Below, piece after piece: positions 1-7,500 of a stretch of 7,500 nt of DNA. Location: NCBI GenBank assembly GCA_016714645.1, contig JADKCI010000007.1:1-7500 (forward strand), read 5' to 3'. Positions within the stretch are counted from its first letter, which is position 1. Every line of letters starts with the position of its first letter. Both the position numbers and the translations under genes were made by a program. The notes beneath the pieces were generated by a model that saw only the letters and a program-made list of their open reading frames with translations, was not told where the DNA came from and ran no database searches. The DNA is from Chromatiaceae bacterium (lineage in GTDB: Bacteria; Pseudomonadota; Gammaproteobacteria; Chromatiales; Chromatiaceae).

Positions 1-2
1 TT

Positions 3-56
3 AATGGGTTAGCAAGGTTAATGCGCCGGCGGCGCTGTATCGGCGGCGGGTGGTGA
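3..56 (+). other. possible C-terminal tail of an upstream gene
   Basis: One plus-strand frame is open from the window edge and ends at the TGA at 54-56, with an Arg- and Gly-rich tail (RRRRCIGGGW). It would end 10 bases before the ATG at 67, a spacing typical of operons. Only 17 codons are visible, so this could equally be non-coding sequence; the other two frames stop at once. No function can be proposed. Confidence 0.2.
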
Positions 57-66
57 GGGATGAGCA

Positions 67-801
67 ATGAGTCAGATTCTGACGGCGGACGAAATTCATG
101 TGTGGCTGGCGGATATTGATCAGCCACCAACATCGTTGCTGGAATTGGCGGCGACCTTAACTGCGGATGAACAGGAACGGGCGGCGCGGTTCCGCTTTCC
201 CGAACATCAGGCGCGGTTTATCGCCGGGCGTGGCTTGCTGCGGGAATTGCTCGGCGGGTATTTGAACCGGCCGGCGGCGGCGCTGCGGTTTAGCCAGGGT
301 TCGCATGGCAAGCCGCAGTTGGCGGGTGAAGAGGCCGCAGCCGGACTGCCCTTTAATCTGGCGCATACCGGTCATCGGCCGCTGTATGCAGTCGCTCGCC
401 GTGAGGTGGGCGTTGATCTGGAAAAGACCGATCGGCCGGTGGATGATGCAGCGATCATCCACCGGGTTTGCGGGGCGCGGGAGTGGGCGGCGTTTCAGTC
501 CGTGCCGCCAGCGCAGCGTCAGAATGCCTTTTTCGCTTGCTGGACCCGCAAGGAAGCCATCGCTAAAGCGCTCGGCGCCGGTTTTGCCAGTGAATGGCGA
601 ACCTTGGAGGTCTGCTTTCAGGATGGGGAACCGCCGCATGGCCGGACCAGGATGCGCGATCCATCGGGTCGGGAATGGAGCTTGATGAATCTGCTGTTGG
701 AACCGGGCTGGATCGGGGCGGTGGCGGCAGCGGGTGCGGACTGGCGCTATCAGTTCCTTTCTCCCATTGAGCCAAATTTATACCCAAACCGGAGCGACTG
801 A
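67..801 (+). CDS. 4'-phosphopantetheinyl transferase, Sfp/AcpT-type
   Basis: Transfers the 4'-phosphopantetheine arm of coenzyme A to a conserved serine of acyl or peptidyl carrier proteins, converting them from apo to holo form in the cytoplasm. At 244 residues it is close to the two-lobed Sfp-type length rather than the short AcpS type. The N-terminal lobe holds the GKPQL element (residues 81-85) and LPFNLAHTG (94-102, usually FN-SH). The C-terminal lobe holds GVDLE (115-119), whose Asp and Glu bind magnesium, and the signature WTRKEAIAKALGAGF (159-173). The ATG at 67 follows a GAGGGA Shine-Dalgarno at 55-60. The thiopurine methyltransferase ATG lies 5 bases after the stop, so the two are probably co-transcribed. 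No polyketide, peptide synthetase or carrier-protein gene is nearby, so the target carrier is unknown; a housekeeping or lipid-synthesis role is possible. Family assignment is firm, substrate is not. Confidence 0.9.
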   Translation: MSQILTADEIHVWLADIDQPPTSLLELAATLTADEQERAARFRFPEHQARFIAGRGLLRELLGGYLNRPAAALRFSQGSHGKPQLAGEEAAAGLPFNLAHTGHRPLYAVARREVGVDLEKTDRPVDDAAIIHRVCGAREWAAFQSVPPAQRQNAFFACWTRKEAIAKALGAGFASEWRTLEVCFQDGEPPHGRTRMRDPSGREWSLMNLLLEPGWIGAVAAAGADWRYQFLSPIEPNLYPNRSD

Positions 802-806
802 AGCGT

Positions 807-1463
807 ATGGAACCCTCATTCTGGCATGAACGCTGGGAACGGGCCGAGATCGGCTTTCACCAGCAGCACATCAATGTTCACCTCCAGCAATTCTGGACCC
901 AGTTGCAATTGCCGCCCGGTCAGCGGGTCTTTGTCCCACTCTGCGGCAAGAGTTGCGATTTGTTGTGGCTGGCGGGCGAGGGTTATCCAGTGACTGGCGT
1001 GGAAATCAGTCCAATTGCCGTTGAGGCGTTTTTTGCAGAAAACCGGTTATCGCCGCATCGGTGGCGGGAAGGCTCTTTCGAATATTGGGAGGCGGATGAA
1101 ATCCGGATTCTGCTCGGGGATTTTTTCAGTCTGGAGCCGCACCATCTCACCGATTGCGTCGGGATTTATGATCGGGCTTCGCTGATTGCACTGCCGCCAG
1201 CCCTGCGCGTGCGTTATGCCGACAAACTGGGTTCGGTGTCGCCTTGCGCGAGTCGCCTGTTGCTGGTGACCATGGAATACGATCAGACGGTATTGGCCGG
1301 ACCGCCTTTTGCGGTGAGTGAAACGGAAGTTCGGGCGCTGTATGAGCCGACGCATACCGTGGAATTGCTCTACACCCGCAATGCGCTGGCGGAGGAGTCA
1401 CGCTGGCGGGAGCGTGGCCTCACCTGGTTGCTGGAGAAGGTCTACCGGTTGACCCGGCGCTGA
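807..1463 (+). CDS. tpm: thiopurine S-methyltransferase
   Basis: SAM-dependent class I methyltransferase of the TPMT family. Bacterial members methylate thiopurines, and some methylate selenium or tellurium compounds, giving metalloid tolerance; the natural substrate here is unknown. At 218 residues it has the usual bacterial length. The N-terminal FWHERWERAEIGFHQ (5-19) is typical of the family. The SAM-binding motif VFVPLCGKSCDLLWLA (41-56) leads into GYPVTGVEISPIAVEAFF (59-76), whose acidic residue normally contacts the SAM ribose. GDFFSL (104-109), YDRASLIALPP (121-131) and VTMEYDQTVLAGPPFAV (154-170) are also characteristic. The ATG is 5 bases after the preceding stop, with GGAG at 791-794 inside the upstream gene, which suggests translational coupling. 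No truncation or missing motif was seen. Confidence 0.93.
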   Translation: MEPSFWHERWERAEIGFHQQHINVHLQQFWTQLQLPPGQRVFVPLCGKSCDLLWLAGEGYPVTGVEISPIAVEAFFAENRLSPHRWREGSFEYWEADEIRILLGDFFSLEPHHLTDCVGIYDRASLIALPPALRVRYADKLGSVSPCASRLLLVTMEYDQTVLAGPPFAVSETEVRALYEPTHTVELLYTRNALAEESRWRERGLTWLLEKVYRLTRR

Positions 1464-1470
1464 TCCCGAC

Positions 1471-1530
1471 ATGGAAAATCCCGGTTGTGCTGAACCGGAG
1501 CGCAAAGCCGGGGTGAAAACCCCCAGGCGT
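1471..1530 (+). promoter_or_regulatory. structured leader, weakly c-di-GMP-I riboswitch-like
   Basis: Two hairpins lie back to back in the 84-base spacer before the ADP-ribosylglycohydrolase. The first pairs CCGGTT (1481-1486) with AACCGG (1493-1498). The second pairs GCC/GGGG (1507-1513) with CCCC/GGC (1520-1528), leaving two bases bulged. Between them is AGCGCAAAGCC (1499-1509), close to the GACGCAAAGCC element of c-di-GMP-I (GEMM) riboswitches. GGAAAATC (1473-1480) before the first hairpin resembles the GGCAAACC of that class. Against this, the first loop (GTGCTG) is not a GNRA tetraloop, the usual GGTAGC-type 3' half was not found, and no outer closing stem is obvious. It could be a divergent riboswitch, a weak terminator or attenuator after tpm, or coincidence. 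Confidence 0.28.
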
Positions 1531-1547
1531 TCATTGAAAACTGATCC

Positions 1548-2669
1548 GTGTTAATAGGGATCGACGCATTGAAAAATCCATCACAAGGTTCTGAAGCCCC
1601 TGTCGCTCAGTTGCCTTCGCGATTGCGCGGCCTGCTGATCGGGACCGCAGTCGGCGATGCGCTGGGGTTGCCAGCGGAAGGATTGTCCCGCCGCCGGATC
1701 CAGCGTTTGTACCGAAGTCGCTGGCGGCATCGGCTGATTTTTGGACGCGGCATGATCAGCGACGATACCGAACATACGATTTTTGTCGCGCAATGCCTGC
1801 TACGCCATCCCGATTCGCCGGAGCGTTTCGCTCGCCGGTTAGGCTGGTGTTTGCGGGGCTGGCTGCTGTCGTTACCCGCCGGGATTGGTTTTGCGACCTT
1901 GCGGGCGATTGGCAAGCTTTGGCTGGGATTTCCGCCGAGCTACAGCGGGGTGTATTCCGCAGGCAACGGTCCGGCCATGCGGGTGGCGATCATCGGGGCG
2001 TTCTTTGCCCACGACGCCGAACGGCGGGCTGCCTATGTCGCCGCCTCGACCCGCATGACGCACACCGATCCGAAAGCGCTGATTGGCGCAACGGCCATCG
2101 CTGAACTGGCCGCCTGGATCGTGCGGGAACGGTTGACCGGGCCACCTCCGCTCAATGACTTTCTGGCGCTGCTGCGCCAGTGCGGCCCAGAGGATCACGG
2201 CTGGCAAGATTTGGTGGACATGATTGCCCAGGCAGCGCGGGATGGAGCGTCGGTCTCAGCACTGGCGGAACGGCTGGGACTGGCCAAGGGTGTGACCGGT
2301 TACATCTACCATACGGTTCCAGTGGTCGTTTATGCTTGGTTCCAGCAGAGCGGCGACTTCCGGGCAACGCTGACGGCGGTGCTGGACTGCGGTGGGGATA
2401 CGGACACTGTCGGCGCTATTGTCGCGGCGCTGGCGGGCGCGATGGACGGAGAGGACGGCATTCCAGCGGACTGGCGGGCGGGCGTAGCCGATTGGCCGCG
2501 CTCGTTGCCGTTGCTGCGCACTCTGGGGACCCGATTGGCGATGGTGATCGCTATCGGTCAGCCCGCCGCGCCAGTGCGCTACTTTTGGCCGGCTATTCCG
2601 CTACGAAATTTGCTGTTTTTGCTGATTGTGCTGCTGCACGGTTTCCGGCGATTGTTGCCGCCGTACTGA
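1548..2669 (+). CDS. ADP-ribosylglycohydrolase family protein with C-terminal hydrophobic tail
   Basis: Member of the DraG/ARH family, whose enzymes use two metal ions (magnesium or manganese) to remove ADP-ribose from modified proteins or related ADP-ribosyl compounds. Family motifs appear in order, numbered from the GTG start: GTAVGDALG (32-40), the metal-binding SDDTE (71-75), SAGNGPAMRVAIIG (137-150), THTDP (171-175) and DCGGDTDTVGAIVAALAG (280-297). The acidic metal ligands all appear present. After the catalytic domain, residues 349-363 (AIPLRNLLFLLIVLL) are strongly hydrophobic and are followed by a basic end (HGFRRLLPPY), a possible membrane anchor not usual in this family. The start is uncertain: GTG 1548 has no clear Shine-Dalgarno, while TTG 1569 follows AGGGA (1556-1560) by 8 bases and would give a 366-residue protein. 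Nothing shows that this is DraG itself, because no nitrogenase gene or DraT is nearby. The target is unknown. Confidence 0.85.
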   Translation: MLIGIDALKNPSQGSEAPVAQLPSRLRGLLIGTAVGDALGLPAEGLSRRRIQRLYRSRWRHRLIFGRGMISDDTEHTIFVAQCLLRHPDSPERFARRLGWCLRGWLLSLPAGIGFATLRAIGKLWLGFPPSYSGVYSAGNGPAMRVAIIGAFFAHDAERRAAYVAASTRMTHTDPKALIGATAIAELAAWIVRERLTGPPPLNDFLALLRQCGPEDHGWQDLVDMIAQAARDGASVSALAERLGLAKGVTGYIYHTVPVVVYAWFQQSGDFRATLTAVLDCGGDTDTVGAIVAALAGAMDGEDGIPADWRAGVADWPRSLPLLRTLGTRLAMVIAIGQPAAPVRYFWPAIPLRNLLFLLIVLLHGFRRLLPPY

Positions 2670-2680
2670 CTTGTTTCCGG

Positions 2681-2686
2681 AGGAGG
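2681..2686 (+). promoter_or_regulatory. consensus Shine-Dalgarno AGGAGG for the 126-residue gene
   Basis: A perfect AGGAGG lies 6 bases before the ATG at 2693. It fixes the start of the following gene, whose frame also stays open far upstream through the ADP-ribosylglycohydrolase gene. It is the strongest ribosome site in the window and suggests efficient translation. Confidence 0.8.
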
Positions 2687-2692
2687 TTTTCG

Positions 2693-3073
2693 ATGCAATT
2701 TGAAGAACATTATGAAGATGTGCTGCAGAACATCGAATTTAGTATTGTCTCAGTCTATCGCGACCATCCGCAAATGGTCGATCACACGGCGATGCGGGCC
2801 TTGGAGGCGCTGATCGATCACTACGTCGCGCAAAAAATCGGCAGACCGCCCAAACGGTTTGCTTTGGAGGCGCTGGAAACCGTGACCTTCGACCGGATGA
2901 AGGCGATGTGCGACTGGCGGCTGGGCATCGAGCCAGGCCCGAACAATGAGATCAGAGTTAACCCGCTCACGGTCGACGAGATCCTCCAGTGCCTGAAGCG
3001 GATTTTGAAATCGGCCCATCACTGGAACAAACAGAATGGCCGGCGCGGCTATCTGGATTTCGTGGCGAAGTAG
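2693..3073 (+). CDS. conserved-looking hypothetical protein, 126 residues
   Basis: I do not recognise this family. The protein is small, soluble-looking and mixed in charge. It has no signal peptide, no membrane segment, no Cys or His cluster suggesting metal binding, and no P-loop. The N-terminal third is acidic and probably helical (FEEHYEDVLQNIEFSIVSVY, 3-22). A middle region (31-75) also looks helical, with a basic GRPPKRF turn at 50-56. The C-terminal part contains VDEILQCLKRILKSAHHWNK (94-113) and ends RRGYLDFVAK. Start ATG 2693 is supported by AGGAGG at 2681-2686. It lies 23 bases after the ADP-ribosylglycohydrolase stop, so the two probably share a transcript and perhaps a process. 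Upstream codons in the same frame belong to an out-of-frame reading of the neighbour and are not part of it. Confidence 0.8.
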   Translation: MQFEEHYEDVLQNIEFSIVSVYRDHPQMVDHTAMRALEALIDHYVAQKIGRPPKRFALEALETVTFDRMKAMCDWRLGIEPGPNNEIRVNPLTVDEILQCLKRILKSAHHWNKQNGRRGYLDFVAK

Positions 3074-3104
3074 GTTCGTTAGCCGTCTGGTCTTTGCCGA
3101 ACAC

Positions 3105-3133
3105 TGCTGCAAAGCAACATTGGAGCGTATAAT
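3105..3133 (+). promoter_or_regulatory. probable promoter of the hemerythrin gene
   Basis: A perfect TATAAT (-10 type) is at 3128-3133 in the 138-base spacer between two plus-strand genes, about 80 bases before the hemerythrin ATG. The matching -35 position (around 3105-3110, TGCTGC) is poor, and there is no TGn extension, so an activator may be needed. A second, weaker pair is TTGGAG (3120-3125) with TATATG (3142-3147), 16 bases apart. The tract 3128-3158 is markedly AT-rich for this GC-rich region, which supports a promoter somewhere here. Confidence 0.45.
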
Positions 3134-3211
3134 ACCCTTGTTATATGTGTAATTATTGGCAGGTTAACTCGTTTTGCCCGATAGGCACAACCCAGTGAGG
3201 ACATCCCGGTC

Positions 3212-3679
3212 ATGGCCAACTTTATCGAATGGTCCAATGAGCTGAGCGTGGGTATCGAGGAAATCGACCTTCAGCACAAGGTGCTGGTAGATTTGCTCAA
3301 CCAGATTCATGAGGCGATCCAGCAGCGGCATGGGGCGGAGATCACCACGAAAATCCTTGAAAGATTAGGCGAATACACCAGGATTCACTTCGCGGTCGAA
3401 GAGAGTCTGATGCGGATCATGCACTACCCGGAATATGAGCGGCATAAAATAGAACACGACAAACTGATTGATCAGCTCAACGGTTTTCGCGCCAAGCTGG
3501 CGTCGGGCAAGATTTCGATCAGTTTTGAGCTGGCGCATTTTCTCAAGGTCTGGCTGACCAAGCACATCATGGAAACCGACAAGTACTATGTTCCGTATTT
3601 TCTGGGGCAGGGCATCAGGCCGGAATTGGCCAAGGCCTCCTGGGTAAAAAAGCTGTGGGGTTCATTGAGCGGTTCCTGA
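3212..3679 (+). CDS. bacteriohemerythrin, single-domain oxygen-binding protein
   Basis: Four-helix-bundle non-heme di-iron protein that reversibly binds oxygen. Bacterial forms act in oxygen storage, delivery to oxygenases or sensing, in the cytoplasm. At 155 residues it is a single domain with a short tail. All seven expected iron ligands can be read: His22 (LQHK), His59 and Glu63 (IHFAVEES), His78 and His82 (ERHKIEHD), and His118 and Asp123 (KHIMETD). The N-terminal FIEWSNELSVGIEEIDLQHK is typical of the family. The ATG is preceded by TGAGGAC (3196-3202) at an acceptable distance. It has its own likely promoter (TATAAT 3128-3133) and appears monocistronic, ending convergently with pccA. A tail of about 20 residues after the last helix (RPELAKASWVKKLWGSLSGS) is basic and may be a small extra helix. 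No fused methyl-accepting or GGDEF domain is present, so a sensory role would need a partner. Confidence 0.93.
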   Translation: MANFIEWSNELSVGIEEIDLQHKVLVDLLNQIHEAIQQRHGAEITTKILERLGEYTRIHFAVEESLMRIMHYPEYERHKIEHDKLIDQLNGFRAKLASGKISISFELAHFLKVWLTKHIMETDKYYVPYFLGQGIRPELAKASWVKKLWGSLSGS

Positions 3680-3749
3680 ACCCGTGACCGCTGGCACCGG
3701 CCTTCGCCGCCTTGCGCACGATTTTCAACAGCCTCCGATCTTGAGAGCG

Positions 3750-3780
3750 AACCGGGCTACGGCAACATGATGGCCCGGTT
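3750..3780. repeat. 8-bp inverted repeat after the hemerythrin gene
   Basis: AACCGGGC (3750-3757) and GCCCGGTT (3773-3780) form a GC-rich stem with a 15-base loop, about 70 bases after the hemerythrin stop. No T-tract follows, so it is at best a weak terminator or an RNA-stabilising 3' end. The bases AGCGAACCGG at its left edge (3746-3755) recur in the stronger hairpin at 3823-3854. The rest of the 182-base convergent spacer shows no gene. Confidence 0.35.
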
Positions 3781-3822
3781 GCTAAACGACGCAGGGGGCC
3801 CGGCTGGAGATACGGCAGTTGA

Positions 3823-3854
3823 ACAGCGAACCGGCAAGACTGCCGGTTCGCTGT
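3823..3854 (-). terminator. perfect 14-bp hairpin, probable terminator of pccBA
   Basis: ACAGCGAACCGGCA (3823-3836) and TGCCGGTTCGCTGT (3841-3854) are exact reverse complements around a 4-base loop. The stem begins 7 bases beyond the pccA stop, where an intrinsic terminator is expected. On the minus strand it is followed by TTCAACTG rather than a run of T, so termination may be inefficient or Rho-assisted. Being symmetrical, it could also stop transcripts from the hemerythrin gene. Confidence 0.6.
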
Positions 3855-3861
3855 CAGTGGC

Positions 3862-5820
<1,959 letters not shown>

Positions 5821-5831
5821 GCGCCTCCCCC

Positions 5832-7367
5832 TTACAGCGGAATGTTGCCGTGCTTACGCCACGGATTTTCGAGTTCTTTGTCCCGCAGCATCGCCAGGGA
5901 GCGGCAGATGCGCTGGCGGGTGCCGTGGGGCATGATCACGTCGTCAATAAACCCGCGATGACCGGCAATGAATGGATTGGCGAATTTCTTGCGATATTCC
6001 TCGGTGCGATCGGCAATCTTGGCGGCGTCGCCGATGTCCTGCCGGAAGATGATTTCCACCGCGCCCTTCGGCGCCCATCACCGCGATTTCAGCGGTCGGC
6101 CAGGCGAAATTGACATCGCCGCGCAGGTGCTTGGAACTCATCACGTCATAAGCGCCGCCGTAGGCCTTGCGGGTGATGAGCGTGACCTTGGGAACGGTGC
6201 ATTCCGCGTAGGCGTAGAGCAGTTTGGCGCCGTGCTTAATGATGCCGCCGTATTCCTGGGCGGTGCCGGGCATAAAGCCGGGCACGTCAACCAGAGTGAT
6301 GATCGGGATGTTGAAGGCGTCGCAAAACCGCACGAAGCGGGCGGCCTTGATCGAGGACTTGATGTCCAGACAACCGGCCAGCACCATCGGCTGATTGGCG
6401 ACGATGCCGACCGGCCAGCCGTCCATCCGGGCGAAGCCGGTGATGATGTTCTTGGCGTTTTCCGGCTGCACCTCGAAGAAATCCACGTCGTCCACGACCT
6501 TCAGGATCAGTTCCTTCATGTCGTAGGGCTTGTTGGGATTATCGGGGATCAGGGTGTCGAGCGAAAAATCTTCCCGATCGGCAGGATCGGGCGTGGGTCG
6601 GTGCGGAGGCTTTTCCTTATTATTCGGCGGCAGGAAGTTGATAAACCGCCGCAGCATCAGCAAAGCTTCGATGTCGTTTTCAAATGCCCGGTCGCATACC
6701 CCGGATTTGGTGGAGTGAGCTATGGCTCCACCGAGTTCTTCAGCGGTGACTTCTTCATGGGTGACGGTCTTCACCACTTCCGGCCCGGTCACGAACATAT
6801 AAGACGTGTCCCGACCATGAAGATGAAGTCGGTCATTGCCGGCGAATACACCGCGCCGCCAGCGCATGGCCCCATGATCACGGAAATTGCGGAATCACGC
6901 CTGACGCCATGACATTGCGCTGGAAAGACGCTGGCGTAACCAGCCAGCGAGTCCACGCCTTCCTGGATGCGAGCGCCGCCGGAGTCATTCAGGCCGATCA
7001 CCGGTGCGCCGACCTTGATGGCGTGATCCATGATTTTGCACATCTTTTCAGCGTGTGCTTCGGACAGAGAGCCGCCAAATACGGTGAAGTCCTGGCTGAA
7101 TATGAACACGAGCCGGCCACTGATCGTGCCGCAGCCGGTCACAACGCCATCACCGGCGTGCTGGGTGTCGGCCATGCCGAAATCAGTGCAGGCGGGATGC
7201 TTCAACGAACATATCCCATTCTTCAAAACCTACCGGGTCGAGCAGGACTTCGATGCGCTTCGCGGGCGCTGAGCTTGCCGCGCTTGTGCTGCGCGTCGAT
7301 GCGGCGCTGCCTGCCACCCGCCGGGCGGCGGCGCGTTTTTGTTCCAATGGTGAATAATGTCATGCAT
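5832..7367 (-). pseudogene. pccB: propionyl-CoA carboxylase beta subunit (carboxyltransferase), frame broken
   Basis: Carboxyltransferase of the crotonase fold that moves carboxyl from biotin to propionyl-CoA, giving (S)-methylmalonyl-CoA in propionate, odd-chain fatty acid and branched amino acid breakdown. ATG 7367 (MHDIIH) follows AAGGAGAG at 7375-7382. In changing frames one reads RIDAQHKRGKLSARE, FEEWDMFVE, CTDFGMAD, FSQDFTVFGGSLSEAHAEK, SGGARIQEGV, GPCAGGAVYSPAMTDFIFMV (acyl-CoA site glycines), DTSYMFVTGPEVVKTVTHEE, NKPYDMKELI, DVPGFMPGTAQEYGGIIKHG (second oxyanion site) and RKAYGGAYDVMSSKHLRGD, ending NPWRKHGNIPL. Eight one-base indels are inferred: missing near 7347, 7315, 6887 and 6812; extra near 7258, 7200, 6925 and 6064. 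They cancel, so the span of 1536 bases equals about 511 codons, the PccB norm. The longest clean stretch is about 6810 to 6066. Order pccB-pccA with 11 bases between suggests one operon. PccB rather than methylcrotonyl- or acetyl-CoA carboxyltransferase is judged from the overall motif pattern. Confidence 0.88.
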
Positions 7368-7500
7368 GAACGCTCTCTCCTTACGGATATCGGGCGCCGC
7401 CAGCGAACCGGCGGCGGTGGGAGCTGGAAGGTTCGTCCTGGTGACAGGACAAACCAGACGAAAAAGCGGGAAGGCGTAGTCAAGGTTTGATGAGTTGATG
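7368..7500 (-). promoter_or_regulatory. pccB upstream region with leader hairpins and a weak promoter candidate
   Basis: No convincing gene is seen between the pccB start and the window edge. On the minus strand TTGACT (7483-7478) matches a -35 box, but no good -10 lies 16-18 bases on, so the promoter call is weak. Two small hairpins occur: GTCCTG/CAGGAC (7435-7450, 4-base loop) and CGCCGCC/GGCGGCG (7395-7416, 8-base loop). The Shine-Dalgarno AAGGAGAG is at 7382-7375. Because indels are frequent just downstream, promoter spacing here may also be unreliable. Confidence 0.3.

Noticed and set aside
157..639. Minus-strand open frame opposite the phosphopantetheinyl transferase
   Set aside because: It is antisense to a gene with clear family motifs, with no start context or domain of its own.
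1507..1528. Intrinsic terminator after tpm
   Set aside because: The stem is short with a bulge and is followed by AGGCGTTCATTG without a T-run; it is kept only as a structured-leader candidate.
1548..2669. Assignment as nitrogenase-regulating DraG
   Set aside because: The family motifs fit, but no nif gene or DraT partner is nearby and the C-terminal tail differs, so only family-level naming is justified.
2180..2692. N-terminal extension of the 126-residue protein, giving a 297-residue fusion
   Set aside because: The extension is a shifted-frame reading of the ADP-ribosylglycohydrolase, rich in Gly and Arg, and the perfect AGGAGG before ATG 2693 marks the true start.
5968..6912. Plus-strand open frame of 314 codons opposite pccB
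   Set aside because: It is the antisense of a GC-rich coding region and resembles no protein family, while the minus strand reads clear PccB motifs. Its length reflects codon bias.
6909..7490. Plus-strand open frame of 193 codons opposite the pccB N-terminus and leader
   Set aside because: The minus strand encodes identifiable PccB segments across most of it, and no ribosome site or family motif supports the plus-strand frame.

Overview
The window looks like chromosomal DNA of a GC-rich gammaproteobacterium. This rests on gene content (thiopurine S-methyltransferase, bacteriohemerythrin, a proteobacterial-type propionyl-CoA carboxylase pair) and codon use. A relative of the Competibacter-type wastewater bacteria is a guess only. 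No mobile element, CRISPR array, tRNA or rRNA was seen.

The left half (67-3679) is read on the plus strand and every gene is intact. A Sfp-type phosphopantetheinyl transferase is followed after 5 bases by a thiopurine S-methyltransferase (tpm). After 84 bases holding two adjacent hairpins comes an ADP-ribosylglycohydrolase-family protein with a hydrophobic C-terminal tail. It is followed 23 bases later, behind a consensus Shine-Dalgarno, by a 126-residue protein of unknown function. A GC-poor spacer with a perfect TATAAT box precedes a single-domain bacteriohemerythrin that keeps all seven iron ligands.

A 182-base convergent spacer (3680-3861) holds an 8-bp and a perfect 14-bp hairpin. The latter sits just 3' of the carboxylase operon and probably terminates transcription.

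The right half (3862-7367) is read on the minus strand: pccB followed by pccA, the beta and alpha subunits of propionyl-CoA carboxylase. Together they carboxylate propionyl-CoA to (S)-methylmalonyl-CoA. Neither gene is open as written: about 13 small indels lie between roughly 4850 and 7350. Most are single bases, often in short homopolymers, and between them the conserved residues and full-length layout survive. The last 1 kb of pccA and all plus-strand genes lack such damage. The simplest reading is a stretch of poor consensus sequence over two functional genes. True decay is less likely but not excluded.

The best candidates for something new are the structured leader before the ADP-ribosylglycohydrolase, which resembles the c-di-GMP-I (GEMM) riboswitch core in part, and the pairing of a possibly membrane-anchored ADP-ribosylglycohydrolase with an unknown small protein. 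No clearly new multi-gene system was found.
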